DNA of 64,000 nt from Aminobacter anthyllidis (GCF_018555685.1 NZ_JAFLWW010000003.1:1-64000); one strand, 5' to 3'. Counted from the stretch's first letter, positions 49,601 to 58,566 are shown. Numbers and translations are program-made. Notes: generated by a model from the letters alone, not told the origin.

Positions 49601-50375
49601 ATGAAGCCGGATTCGTCTGAGTGGCGTAGCTCGCAGGCCTACGATTTCATAAGCAACGTGCCTCCAGATGCCCTCGCCTGGGAATTCCTCCGCCGCAATC
49701 CAGCCTATCAGCGTGAATTCGCAGACATGCAGCAAATCAACCCCACGCCGAATGCCATCTCCCCGAATGAGCTGCAGTCGCAGTGGGGGCTTCGATTTTC
49801 CAGCAAATCCTGATCGCCCGGCAACCAAGCAGCCGGTTTACTGGACACCCGAGGTAGATCCGGGTGTTGTCCTGCTCATCAACACGCCGCCGCTGCTGGC
49901 AGACGATGCGGACGTCGTCGCCGCTTTGCCGCCGGCGGTTTCAAAGCGTGATGAGCTAGGTGAGCACCTGCGCACCCTGTCGGCGGCAAATAGCTGTCAG
50001 ATTGCGCTGCTTTACGGCACCGATAGCGCGCGTCCCCTCGCCGCGATAGTACCTCTCGACGCCAAGGCGCCCGAACGACTGTCGTCCCTGGATAGATTTC
50101 TCAGATCGTCCAAGGGAAGCGGCGTGCCCGATAAACGCCTGACATCATCGCAACGCACTCGCCTCGGCCATATGCTTCGCGCTCTCGACGGCCGAATCGA
50201 AGGGGCTTCCCATTTCGAGATAGCCCACGCCCTGTTCGGTCCTCGCTTCATTGTCGCTGAAGAATGGCAGGATTCGCCATTTCGTTACACAACGCTGCGC
50301 CTGGTTCGCGATGGCCACAGAATGATTGACGGCGGCTACCGCCAGCTCCTGCGGTTCCGGCGGCGCGAAGCCTGA
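49601..50375 (+). CDS. fseA: FseA-like excision activator (DUF6499 + DUF2285), made by +1 frameshift
   Basis: Frame one, 49601-49813, gives a 70-residue DUF6499 protein (MKPDSSEWRSSQAYDFISNV then DALAWEFLRRNPAYQREFA and WGLRFSSKS). Frame two, continuing to 50375, gives a DUF2285 domain (YWTPEVDPGVVLLINTPPLL, LTSSQRTRLGHMLRALDGRI then HFEIAHALFG, GYRQLLRFRR). A +1 shift at TTT 49796-49798 joins WGLRF to PANPDRPA and restores the sequence usual in single-frame homologues; the fused product is 257 residues. In ICEMlSymR7A a +1 shift at a Phe codon fuses msi172 and msi171 into FseA, the activator of rdfS. AGGAGG precedes the ATG and an rdfS-like gene follows. Confidence 0.85.
49794..49802 (+). 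promoter_or_regulatory. Candidate +1 ribosomal frameshift site (GA-TTTT-CCA)
   Basis: In frame one the codons are CGA TTT TCC. Slipping tRNA-Phe one base on TTTT lets CCA (49800-49802) be read next. The encoded motif WGLRF is the conserved place of the shift known in ICEMlSymR7A, where the slip is from UUU to UUC; here it would be UUU to UUU. Confidence 0.75.
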
Positions 50376-50527
50376 CTGCTCGTTGCCAAAGTCCGGTGGC
50401 AATGCCTGTCCGTGCGAAATAGGCTCCATCCATTCCGCACCTGAACAACGCCGGAGCCCTTCTCCATCATAGCCCATGTCCGCCGCTCGATCTCAGCGGC
50501 TTTCACAAGTGCGATGGAGATGACCCG

Positions 50528-50809
50528 ATGAACGGTCGAAACGCCGGCTTGCCGCCACGCTTTCTGCGCACCAAGGAAGCGGCTACGTTTCTGAGCCTGT
50601 CGGCCAGGACGCTCGAAAAGCACCGCACCTACGGGACAGGCCCCGACTATCGCAAGCTCGGCGGCCGGGTCGTCTATGCCATCGACGATCTCCAGGCCTG
50701 GGCCAATCGCGGAGCCATGACCTCGACCTCCGACCCACGGGGCACCGTGCTTCCGGCCAAACGCCATTCCCTTATGCCTGCGGCACATGCCGACCGCTTG
50801 GCCCGCTGA
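50528..50809 (+). CDS. rdfS: AlpA/MerR-type HTH excisionase, RdfS-like
   Basis: 93 residues. FLRTKEAATFLSLSARTLEK then HRTYGTGPDYRKLGGRVVYA is the winged-helix HTH_17 fold of excisionases/recombination directionality factors. It sits between the DUF2285 activator and repA, the same order as rdfS on Mesorhizobium ICEs. It would drive excision with the (unseen) integrase. ATG 50528 has GGAGAT upstream. Confidence 0.85.
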   Translation: MNGRNAGLPPRFLRTKEAATFLSLSARTLEKHRTYGTGPDYRKLGGRVVYAIDDLQAWANRGAMTSTSDPRGTVLPAKRHSLMPAAHADRLAR

Positions 50810-50826
50810 TCGCTCGGCTGTTCCCC

Positions 50827-51714
50827 TTGTCGGCGCGGACTCGCCCACCTTCAGAGCGCGGACAGCTTGATCTGTTCCATGCGCTCCCCGGCGACTTCGC
50901 TCCTCGCGATGCACAGGACCTCATGGCCTATCCATTCTTTTCCCTCGCAAAATCCAGACGCACGGCACCCATCGATTTCAAGGCCGGTGGCGTAACGATC
51001 AGGGTGGAAGCCATACCGGATCATGGCATGGCGACGATCTGGGACGCAGACATCCTAATCTGGGCCGCCAGCCAGATCGTCAACGCCCGCGATGCCGGAC
51101 TACGGACATCACGGCTGATGGCTGCGACGCCCTACGAGATCCTAACCTTTACCGGGCGCGGCGTCAGCTCACGCGACTATCAGCGCCTGAAAGCCGCGCT
51201 TGATCGTCTCCAGTCGACCACGATCGCGACCTCCATCCGCCAGCCAGCCGAGGGCCGGCGCCATCGCTTCTCCTGGCTCAACGAATGGCAAGAGCGGACC
51301 GACCGCGATGGACGGCCAGTCGGCGTCGAACTGATCCTGCCGGATTGGTTCTATCGCGCGGTCCTCGATGACGCGCTCGTGCTGACCATCGACCGGACAT
51401 ATTTCGAACTGACCGGGGGCCTCGAGCGTTGGCTTTACCGCATCGTGCGCAAGCATGGCGGACACCAGCAATACGGCTGGAGGTTCGGCTTCGCCCATCT
51501 GCACCATAAGTCCGGCAGCCTCTCGCCGCTCAAGCACTTTGCATATGACCTGCGCGACATCGCCCGACGACAACCCCTGCCTGGCTACCGCCTCGGCATC
51601 GAACACCAGGTTGACGGTCCTGATGTCCTCACCTTCGTCACCACCACTCCGGCCGCTTTCACTTCGCCACGCCTGGAGCGGAAACCATCCACGCGATTCG
51701 GGGATAAGCTGTGA
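50827..51714 (+). CDS. repA: Replication initiator protein RepA (ICE/plasmid)
   Basis: 295 residues, TTG start at 50827, 17 nt after rdfS. LDLFHALPGDFAPRDAQDLM then YPFFSLAKSRR and IEVKADPEHGMATIWD-like VEAIPDHGMATIWDADILIW, GRGVSSRDYQRLKAALDRLQ, DRTYFELTGGLERWLYRIVR are the standard replication initiator A pattern. It probably lets the excised circle replicate. Three iterons directly follow. Confidence 0.92.
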   Translation: MSARTRPPSERGQLDLFHALPGDFAPRDAQDLMAYPFFSLAKSRRTAPIDFKAGGVTIRVEAIPDHGMATIWDADILIWAASQIVNARDAGLRTSRLMAATPYEILTFTGRGVSSRDYQRLKAALDRLQSTTIATSIRQPAEGRRHRFSWLNEWQERTDRDGRPVGVELILPDWFYRAVLDDALVLTIDRTYFELTGGLERWLYRIVRKHGGHQQYGWRFGFAHLHHKSGSLSPLKHFAYDLRDIARRQPLPGYRLGIEHQVDGPDVLTFVTTTPAAFTSPRLERKPSTRFGDKL

Positions 51715-51720
51715 ATACGC

Positions 51721-51784
51721 TCGTGCTATCGGGGACCACCCCTGTCGTGCCATCGGGGACCCGACCTTCGTGCTATCGGGGACC
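51721..51784 (+). repeat. Three 17-bp iterons after repA (putative oriV)
   Basis: TCGTGCTATCGGGGACC occurs at 51721-51737 and 51768-51784, with a one-base variant TCGTGCCATCGGGGACC at 51745-51761. Spacings are 24 and 23 nt, about two helical turns. Likely RepA-binding sites. Confidence 0.85.
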
Positions 51785-51844
51785 GGAATTGACGATTCCT
51801 CGTCGGATTCCAGTGCCTTGCGGCCACCGTAACGTCTCTAACCC

Positions 51845-51861
51845 AGATTCTTTCAGAATCT
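51845..51861. promoter_or_regulatory. Perfect palindrome AGATTCT-TTC-AGAATCT
   Basis: A 7-bp perfect inverted repeat with TTC centre, 60 nt after the iterons and 64 nt before the DUF2840 start. Flanked by CTAAC on both sides (51836, 51863). Could be a partition-like site or operator for the transfer operon. Confidence 0.5.
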
Positions 51862-51925
51862 TTCTAACGCACCCCTGCCTTCGCCGGCATGAGGATGACT
51901 GCCCCATAATTGCGGAGAGCTCGTC

Positions 51926-52396
51926 ATGAACGCAGCACTCCTCACCCATGTCGAACTGACCTTTGTCGAAAAGAGGATCGAGCACTGGATCCGCTTCGGT
52001 CGGGCAGCGCACGAACAACGTATCGATCGCCGCCGTCGCATCCTTTCCTTCCAGCCCGGCACGATCTTCGCCTTTGTCCGTTGGGCTTCCAATGACTTCG
52101 GCACAGTGATCTCACGGATCGACATTGTGCGTGCGGTCGCCCGCGGCGAAGCCTATCAGACGCTGCCTTTCGTCCGTCCAGGCGGCGACATCCTGCTCAA
52201 GATCGATAGCTGGCCCAAAGTCGAGCGCGTGCTTCAGGTGATCGATGCGATTGAACGTCTCGGTATCGATCCCGAAGCCGTATCGCCCGATCACTGGCGA
52301 CACATCCACAACCGAATGACAGCTAGCCAAGAGCCACGGGCGTACACGCTCGACCAGCATCGCGGCTTCCTTCTGCGCCTGAAGGCGAAGCCATGA
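51926..52396 (+). CDS. DUF2840 protein
   Basis: 156 residues: THVELTFVEKRIEHWIRFGR, LSFQPGTIFAFVRWASNDFG then GGDILLKIDSWPKVERVLQV. A standard member of the rhizobial ICE transfer block, normally between parA and traF. Here no parA precedes it. The stop overlaps traF (ATGA). Function unknown. Confidence 0.9.
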   Translation: MNAALLTHVELTFVEKRIEHWIRFGRAAHEQRIDRRRRILSFQPGTIFAFVRWASNDFGTVISRIDIVRAVARGEAYQTLPFVRPGGDILLKIDSWPKVERVLQVIDAIERLGIDPEAVSPDHWRHIHNRMTASQEPRAYTLDQHRGFLLRLKAKP

Positions 52397-52938
52397 GCCG
52401 CCTCAGCACCGTCCTGACGACGGTACTCGCTGCGACAGGCGTCGGCTATCCGGCGCTCACACCGATGCCGATCAGGCTGATCTGGAATGTTTCGGCCAGT
52501 GCACCGATCGGCCTTTACTCGATCGACTTCGACAGTCCGCTCGAAGTCACTGATCTTGTCGCCGTCGACGCGCCGGAGCCGCTCGCGATCTTCTTCGCCG
52601 CGCGCAACTACCTGGCCAAAGGCGTTCCGCTCCTGAAGCGCGTTCGCGCAGTCTCCGGGCAAACCGTCTGCCGTTCGAACGTTCTCATCACAGTCGACGG
52701 CATCGAGGCTGGCACCGCGCTCGAGCACGATCGCGCGGGCGGTACACTGCCGGCCTGGAGTGGATGCCTGCGCATCCCCGCTGACGAAATCTTCCTCATG
52801 AACTGGGAGGTCCGCGACAGCCTCGACGGTCGCTACTTCGGCCCCATTTCCATCGACCGCATCATTGGCCGCGCCATCCCTCTTTGGACCGACGAGGAGG
52901 GTGACGGCCGCTTCGAATGGCGCGCTTCAACGCGGTGA
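52393..52938 (+). CDS. traF: S26-family signal peptidase TraF
   Basis: 181 residues, one N-terminal membrane segment. The catalytic Ser lies in NVSASAPIGLYSID and the Lys in GVPLLKRVRAV; DGRYFGPI is the C-terminal box. TraF-type peptidases mature and cyclise the TrbC pilin in RP4-like systems; trbC is at 61098. Start overlaps the DUF2840 stop. Confidence 0.92.
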   Translation: MSRLSTVLTTVLAATGVGYPALTPMPIRLIWNVSASAPIGLYSIDFDSPLEVTDLVAVDAPEPLAIFFAARNYLAKGVPLLKRVRAVSGQTVCRSNVLITVDGIEAGTALEHDRAGGTLPAWSGCLRIPADEIFLMNWEVRDSLDGRYFGPISIDRIIGRAIPLWTDEEGDGRFEWRASTR

Positions 52939-53005
52939 GCGCGCCAGCGGCAGCGTCCGTCTCGCCGCCGCCCCCATCACCGCCGAACCAGAAAAGGAGC
53001 TAGCC

Positions 53006-53341
53006 ATGCCACAGATCGGACTGTTCACGCGCGAAGGAGACAGCTACTCGGGCCGCATCCACACATTCACGCTCGACCTCGAACTCACCATCGTACCGGT
53101 CGAACCGGGCGACGGTGACAACACACCCGACTATCGCGTGCTGCGCGGCACCGACGACGGGCCGGAGGTCGGCGCAGGCTGGACACGCACCAGCGAGAAG
53201 GCCGGGGAGTATATTTCGTTGCAGCTCGACGACCCGACCTTCCACGAACCGATCCGCGCACGCCTGTTCCGGAATAGTGACGACGCGACCACATGGTCGT
53301 TGCACTGGAGCCGTCCACGCGACCGCGGCGAGACGGCTTGA
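53006..53341 (+). CDS. DUF736 protein, copy 2
   Basis: 111 residues from ATG 53006, with AAAAGGAG upstream. MPQIGLFTREGDSYSGRIHT, LTIVPVEPGD, GAGWTRTSEKAGEYISLQLD match DUF736. This is the copy that belongs to the transfer operon; the one at 30273 is a paralogue. Ends 3 nt before the lytic transglycosylase. Confidence 0.9.
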   Translation: MPQIGLFTREGDSYSGRIHTFTLDLELTIVPVEPGDGDNTPDYRVLRGTDDGPEVGAGWTRTSEKAGEYISLQLDDPTFHEPIRARLFRNSDDATTWSLHWSRPRDRGETA

Positions 53342-53344
53342 GCG

Positions 53345-54142
53345 ATGCCCTGCCGCAACGTTCCAATCGCTTCTCGGCTGCGCCCAACGCGCAGCCGATC
53401 GGCCGCCGGACAGCGACAGCCGGTTCGCCGGTTCGCGCTTCGTCTTCTTTCCGGCCTCCTTTTGTCGGCCTGCTCGGTCGGCCCGTCCATTGCGAAAGCC
53501 AATGCAATACATCAATCGGAGCCTAGTGATCCTTATGCCGCCCACATAGCCGAAGCTTCTCGACGCTTCGCAGTTCCGGCTGCCTGGATACGCGCCGTCA
53601 TACGCAAGGAAAGTGCAGGCGACGCGCGCGCCGTGTCCAGCGCCGGCGCGCTTGGCCTGATGCAGATCATGCCTGGTACCTGGGAGGAGCTACGCGGTCG
53701 ATGGCCGCTCGGACAGGACCCGTTCGAGCCGCGCGACAACATCCTGGCGGGCACCGCCTATCTGCATGAGATGCACGATCGCTTCGGATCGCCGGGTTTC
53801 CTCGCGGCGTATAATGCGGGCCCGACACGCTACGAAGCCTATCTCGCCGGCCACCCTTTACCGGCCGAAACCCTTGCCTATGTCGAAACTCTTTCCCCTC
53901 TGATCAATGGCGGTTCACTCACCGAGCCGGCGTCGACGCCGGTGGCAACTAGTGGCCCGGAAGCGCTGCCGTGGCGCCGCTCGCCGCTTTTCGTTCGAGC
54001 CCCCGTGGGCACTGAGCCGACGCTGTCCGAGCGCGAGAATAGTGCAGCCGCGGAGCGCTCCGTTATGCCCGATGCCGTTGCCATCACGCCGCGCTCAAAC
54101 GGCCTCTTCGCCGCGCGCACCGGCATGGGAGACCAGTTTTGA
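53345..54142 (+). CDS. Lytic transglycosylase (SLT domain)
   Basis: 265 residues. Signal region LRLLSGLLLSACSVG ends in a possible lipobox (LLSAC). The SLT core is AAWIRAVIRKESAGDARAVS, with catalytic Glu in RKESAGD, then GALGLMQIMPGTW and FLAAYNAGP. It opens peptidoglycan locally for the type IV secretion apparatus. Pro/Ser-rich tail. Confidence 0.9.
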   Translation: MPCRNVPIASRLRPTRSRSAAGQRQPVRRFALRLLSGLLLSACSVGPSIAKANAIHQSEPSDPYAAHIAEASRRFAVPAAWIRAVIRKESAGDARAVSSAGALGLMQIMPGTWEELRGRWPLGQDPFEPRDNILAGTAYLHEMHDRFGSPGFLAAYNAGPTRYEAYLAGHPLPAETLAYVETLSPLINGGSLTEPASTPVATSGPEALPWRRSPLFVRAPVGTEPTLSERENSAAAERSVMPDAVAITPRSNGLFAARTGMGDQF

Positions 54143-54251
54143 CTGTCGTCGCAGGATGGCGGTGTGTGGCGGGCATCCGGCAGCGATGGGGAAGGTACGG
54201 CGTTAGTGCTGGAGAAACGACAGAGGACGGCGAGATAAAAGCGCCTGCCCG

Positions 54252-54284
54252 AAACGCGTTAAGCCATTGGCATGGCTTGCGTTT
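54252..54284. other. Candidate oriT inverted repeat upstream of the relaxase
   Basis: Left arm AAACGC-gtt-AAGCCA (54252-54266), loop TTGGCA, right arm TGGCTTGCGTTT (54273-54284): 12 paired bases with a 3-nt bulge. It lies in the 246-nt gap before the relaxase gene, the usual place for oriT in this element family. The nic site is not identifiable by eye. Confidence 0.55.
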
Positions 54285-54388
54285 TCCGGTGCATGCCGGT
54301 CGGTCGAGGGCATATAGCCCGAATTTTTCCAATGCTTTCAATGTTTGGACATGCACGACCAGCCTTCGGTCACGACTTGGACACGGCC

Positions 54389-56149
54389 ATGAACGAGGGT
54401 GACCGCGACTTCCTCATCAAGCCAGGCCGCATTCGTTCGACGAAGTCGCCGAAGTCCAAGAGCTTCGTCAATCAGGTGCTCGCCGCGGCCAAACGCACCG
54501 GCCACACCACTGGCGGCGCTACACCAGGCAAGCCGGGACGCCGGCTCGGCCACTCGACCTTCGGACGCGGACGCAATGTCTTCGGACGATCCCGCATCTT
54601 CTCATCGCATCGCCGCGTCGTCATCAAGGCGCGTATCGCCCGCCATCAGGGGCGGGCATTCCGTTCAGCACCGCTCACCGCCCACGTCTCCTATCTCAAG
54701 CGCGAGGGCGTCAGCCGAGATGGGGAGAAGGGTGTGATGTTCGACGCCAGCACCGACCGTGCCGACGACCTCGGCTTCGCCGATCGCTGCAAGGACGACC
54801 GGCATCACTTCCGCTTCATCATCTCGCCAGAAGACGCAGCCGAGATGACCGATCTCAAAGCGTTCACCCGAGATCTTGCGCGCCAGATGGAAGCCGATCT
54901 TGGTACGCGCCTCGACTGGATCGCCGTCGACCACTGGAACACAGACAACCCGCATGTGCATGTGCTCATGCGCGGCGTCGACGACGTCGGCGCCGACCTC
55001 GTCATCTCTCGCGACTACATCAGCCGCGGCCTGCGCTCCCGCGCCGACGATCTCGTCGACATCGAGCTCGGTCCGAAGCCGGAGCACGAAATCCGAAGCG
55101 CACTTGAAAAAGAAATCACTGCCGAACGTTGGACGCGGATCGACCAAGAGATCCAGCGCGCCGCCGATGAGACCGGCTATGTCGATCTCAGGCCAGACCG
55201 ATCCGCCCCAGCTGATCCGGCACTTCGCCGCCTCATGGTCGGCCGGCTCCAGCATATCGAGAAGCTGGGGCTCGCCATCCAGGGTAAATCAGGACAATGG
55301 GTCGTTAGTCTCGAAGCCGAACGCACATTGCGCGATCTCGGCATGCGCGGCGATATCATCAAGACGATGCACCGCGCCTTCACGGAGCGCGGCCAGGATC
55401 GCGGCGTTGGCGATTATGTGGTCGACGGCGGAACCTCTGGCTCGCCAATCGTTGGGCGCCTAGTCGGTCGCGGCCTTCACAACGAGCTGACCGGCGAGGC
55501 CTACGCCGTCATCGACGGGGTTGACGGTCGTGCCCACCATGTCCGTTTCCGGGGCGTCGAAGCTTTCGACCAGGCTCCCGCAAATGGCGGCATTGTCGAA
55601 GTCCGTCGGCTCAATGGCACGGACGACCGCCGCCCGACTTTGGTGCTTGCGATGCGATCTGACCTCGACCTTCAAGCGCAGGTCACAGCACCCGGTGCTA
55701 CCTGGATCGATCATCGCCTTGTCGAGCGCGATGCCATGTCGATGTCGCAGACCGGGTTTGGTCGCGAGGTACGCGAGGCCATGCAAGCGCGCGCCGAACA
55801 TCTCGCCGATGAGGGTCTTTCCCGGCGCGACGGCCAGCGCATCATCATGCAGCGCGATCTCCCCGCCACGCTTCGCCGCCGCGAGCTCGAGGCCGTCGGC
55901 GAGAAGCTTTCGGCCGAGACCGGCTTGCCGCATGTGAAGACGCAAGCCGGGCACCGCGTCACGGGCGTCGTGCGCCAGCGCCTTGCCCTCTCTTCTGGCC
56001 GCTTCGCCATGATTGACGACGGTCTCGGCTTCCAGCTCGTGCCCTGGTCGCGCGATCTCGACCGCAAGCTCGGCCAGCATGTCGCCGGCGTCGCGAAGGT
56101 GGCCGGCGGCATCGAACTGTCGGGACGCAAGCGCGACCTCGGCCTCTGA
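54389..56149 (+). CDS. VirD2-family relaxase (DUF3363)
   Basis: 586 residues from ATG 54389 (MNEGDRDFLIKPGRIRSTK). The relaxase domain carries KDDRHHFRFIIS and the three-His motif DHWNTDNPHVHVLMRG. The long C-terminal DUF3363 region follows. ATG 54389 is chosen because homologues begin with DF-x-x-x-PGRIR; the longer frame from 54272 runs through the oriT candidate. It nicks oriT and leads the strand into the recipient with TraG and Trb. Confidence 0.9.
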   Translation: MNEGDRDFLIKPGRIRSTKSPKSKSFVNQVLAAAKRTGHTTGGATPGKPGRRLGHSTFGRGRNVFGRSRIFSSHRRVVIKARIARHQGRAFRSAPLTAHVSYLKREGVSRDGEKGVMFDASTDRADDLGFADRCKDDRHHFRFIISPEDAAEMTDLKAFTRDLARQMEADLGTRLDWIAVDHWNTDNPHVHVLMRGVDDVGADLVISRDYISRGLRSRADDLVDIELGPKPEHEIRSALEKEITAERWTRIDQEIQRAADETGYVDLRPDRSAPADPALRRLMVGRLQHIEKLGLAIQGKSGQWVVSLEAERTLRDLGMRGDIIKTMHRAFTERGQDRGVGDYVVDGGTSGSPIVGRLVGRGLHNELTGEAYAVIDGVDGRAHHVRFRGVEAFDQAPANGGIVEVRRLNGTDDRRPTLVLAMRSDLDLQAQVTAPGATWIDHRLVERDAMSMSQTGFGREVREAMQARAEHLADEGLSRRDGQRIIMQRDLPATLRRRELEAVGEKLSAETGLPHVKTQAGHRVTGVVRQRLALSSGRFAMIDDGLGFQLVPWSRDLDRKLGQHVAGVAKVAGGIELSGRKRDLGL

Positions 56150-56171
56150 CAACGACGGAAAAGGATCACGC

Positions 56172-58154
56172 ATGTCGGCGACCAAAATCCTCTGGGGCCA
56201 AATCACGGTGGTCTTCCTGATCGTGATCGTCACCACCTGGGCCGCGACCCAATATGTTGCCTGGCAGCTTGGGTATCAGGCGCAACTCGGCACGCCCTGG
56301 TTCAGTCTCGGTGGTGTCCCGATCTACTATCCGCCCGCCTTTTTCTGGTGGTGGTACTTCTTCGACGCCTACGCGCCCGAGATCTTCAACAAGGCTGCTT
56401 TCATTGCGGCCTCAGGCGGCTTCATCGCTATCGCCGTCGCCATCGGCATGTCGGTCTGGCGCGCTCGCGAGGCCAAGAACGTCCAGACCTACGGCTCCGC
56501 ACGATGGGCCCAAAAGAAGGAGGTGGAGGCCGCTGGGCTTCTCGGCCGAGACGGAGTCGTGCTTGGCCGGCTCGATCACGACTATCTGCGCCATGACGGG
56601 CCCGAGCATGTGCTGTGCTTTGCGCCGACACGTTCTGGCAAAGGCGTCGGCCTTGTGGTGCCTACGCTCCTGACCTGGCCGGGCTCGGCAATCGTTCACG
56701 ACATCAAGGGCGAAAACTGGCAACTCACGGCCGGCTTCCGCGAAAAGCATGGTCGCGTGCTGCTCTTCGATCCGACCAATCCAAAATCAGCCGCCTACAA
56801 TCCCCTGCTCGAGGTTCGTCGCGGTGAATGGGAGGTGCGCGATGTACAGAATGTCGCCGATATCCTCGTCGACCCCGAAGGCTCGCTCGACAAGCGCAAC
56901 CACTGGGAAAAGACCAGCCACTCCCTTCTCGTCGGCGCGATCTTGCATGTCCTCTATGCTGAGGAGGAAAAAACGCTCGCCGGCGTCGCAGCCTTTCTCT
57001 CCGATCCGCGCCGTCCGATCGAAGCGACACTCGCAGCGATGATGACGACGAGGCATCGCGGGGAGGCCGGCCCGCATCCCGTTGTCGCATCGACGGCACG
57101 CGAGCTCCTCAACAAATCCGACAACGAAAGATCCGGCGTGCTGTCGACCGCCATGTCTTTCCTTGGCCTTTATCGCGATCCGGTCATCGCGGAAGTGACT
57201 GGGCGTTGCGACTGGCGCATCTCTGATCTCACCTCGGACTCAAGGCCAACGACGCTCTATCTGGTCGTACCACCCTCGGACATCTCCCGAACCAAGCCGC
57301 TGATCCGTCTCGTCCTCAACCAGATAGGCCGACGGCTGACCGAGGACCTGCACGCAATGGAACGCAAGCACCGCGTCCTCATGATGCTCGACGAGTTCCC
57401 GGCGCTCGGCCGCCTAGATTTCTTCGAGTCCGCGCTTGCCTTCATGGCCGGCTACGGCATCAAGAGCTTTCTCATCGCACAGTCGCTCAACCAGATCGAA
57501 AAAGCCTACGGCGCCAACAACTCGATCCTCGACAATTGCCATGTGCGCGTGAGTTTCGCGACCAATGACGAGCGGACAGCCAAACGCGTGTCCGATGCTC
57601 TCGGTACAGCCACCGAAATGAAGGCGATGAAGAACTATGCCGGCCACAGGCTCTCGCCATGGCTTGGGCACCTGATGGTCTCGCGTTCAGAAACGGCGCG
57701 CCCCCTCCTCACCCCCGGCGAGGTCATGCAACTTCCACCGTCCGAAGAAATTGTCATGATCGCAGGCACGCCGCCGATCCGGGCAAAGAAGGCGCGCTAC
57801 TATGAGGATGCGCGCTTCCGCGAGCGCATCATGCAGCCGCCGGATCCGGCCAAATTGGGCAAGACCCCTCGCTGCGACAGTTGGTCGACAGTCCTGCCGC
57901 AGAAGCCCGACCCAGTACCTGCAGTCGCTGAAGGGCCTGACAGCGCCAATGCCGGCCTGCGCCGCGAACCGGAACTTCCCGAACACGTCGCGATCGCAAA
58001 GGAAACCGCTGACCAGAAGCCGGCCGAGGAGTTCGCGCATATCCTCGACGACGAGCCGGAGGACACCGCTCGACAGCGTCAGACGCTACGCCGCCAGATG
58101 AGCGGCATCGCTCGCCAAGTCTCGCTCGATCCGGGCGACGGAATGGAGCTCTAA
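56172..58154 (+). CDS. traG: Type IV coupling protein TraG/VirD4
   Basis: 660 residues from ATG 56172. Two or three N-terminal membrane helices (ITVVFLIVIVTTWAATQYV, FNKAAFIAASGGFIAIAVAI) precede the ATPase. Walker A is FAPTRSGKGVGLVVPTLL and Walker B is VLMMLDEFPALGRLDFFE. It links the relaxosome to the Trb channel. The C-terminal tail (residues 580-660) is variable and acidic. Confidence 0.93.
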   Translation: MSATKILWGQITVVFLIVIVTTWAATQYVAWQLGYQAQLGTPWFSLGGVPIYYPPAFFWWWYFFDAYAPEIFNKAAFIAASGGFIAIAVAIGMSVWRAREAKNVQTYGSARWAQKKEVEAAGLLGRDGVVLGRLDHDYLRHDGPEHVLCFAPTRSGKGVGLVVPTLLTWPGSAIVHDIKGENWQLTAGFREKHGRVLLFDPTNPKSAAYNPLLEVRRGEWEVRDVQNVADILVDPEGSLDKRNHWEKTSHSLLVGAILHVLYAEEEKTLAGVAAFLSDPRRPIEATLAAMMTTRHRGEAGPHPVVASTARELLNKSDNERSGVLSTAMSFLGLYRDPVIAEVTGRCDWRISDLTSDSRPTTLYLVVPPSDISRTKPLIRLVLNQIGRRLTEDLHAMERKHRVLMMLDEFPALGRLDFFESALAFMAGYGIKSFLIAQSLNQIEKAYGANNSILDNCHVRVSFATNDERTAKRVSDALGTATEMKAMKNYAGHRLSPWLGHLMVSRSETARPLLTPGEVMQLPPSEEIVMIAGTPPIRAKKARYYEDARFRERIMQPPDPAKLGKTPRCDSWSTVLPQKPDPVPAVAEGPDSANAGLRREPELPEHVAIAKETADQKPAEEFAHILDDEPEDTARQRQTLRRQMSGIARQVSLDPGDGMEL

Positions 58155-58158
58155 GCAC

Positions 58159-58566
58159 ATGCGCGACCGTCTTAACTTGACCCTGCCGGTGGAACTTATC
58201 GGGCGCATCAACGAGCTTGCCGACCGCAAGAAATTGCCTAGGTCGGCCATCGTGGAGGCGGCGGTGAGCTCGTTCCTGTCGCCCGACCACTCAGATGTGC
58301 GGGAAGCAGCTTTCGCACGCCGGCTCGACCGACTGTCGAGGCAGGTCCAGCGGATGGAGCGCGATCTTGGCGTCACCGCGGAAACACTCGCCCTTTTTGT
58401 GCGCTTCTGGTTGTCGATCACCCCACCACTCCCGCCGGAGGCGCAAGCTGCGGCTCAGGCCAAAGGCCGCGAGCGTTTCGACGGCTTCGTAGAAACGCTC
58501 GGCAAGCGGCTTCAGAAGGGCCAGAGCTTCCTGCGCGAGATTCCCGAAGATGTTGAGGGCAATTGA
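58159..58566 (+). CDS. CopG/ribbon-helix-helix protein (TraJ-like)
   Basis: 135 residues. The N-terminal RHH (RDRLNLTLPVELIGRINELA then LPRSAIVEAAVSSFL) is followed by a long helical tail. Starts 4 nt after traG. Probably binds DNA in the relaxosome or regulates the trb operon. Confidence 0.88.
   Translation: MRDRLNLTLPVELIGRINELADRKKLPRSAIVEAAVSSFLSPDHSDVREAAFARRLDRLSRQVQRMERDLGVTAETLALFVRFWLSITPPLPPEAQAAAQAKGRERFDGFVETLGKRLQKGQSFLREIPEDVEGN

Noticed and set aside
54272-54388. Longer N-terminus for the relaxase
   Set aside because: The extra 39 codons run through the oriT candidate and do not resemble relaxase starts; homologues begin near residue 40.
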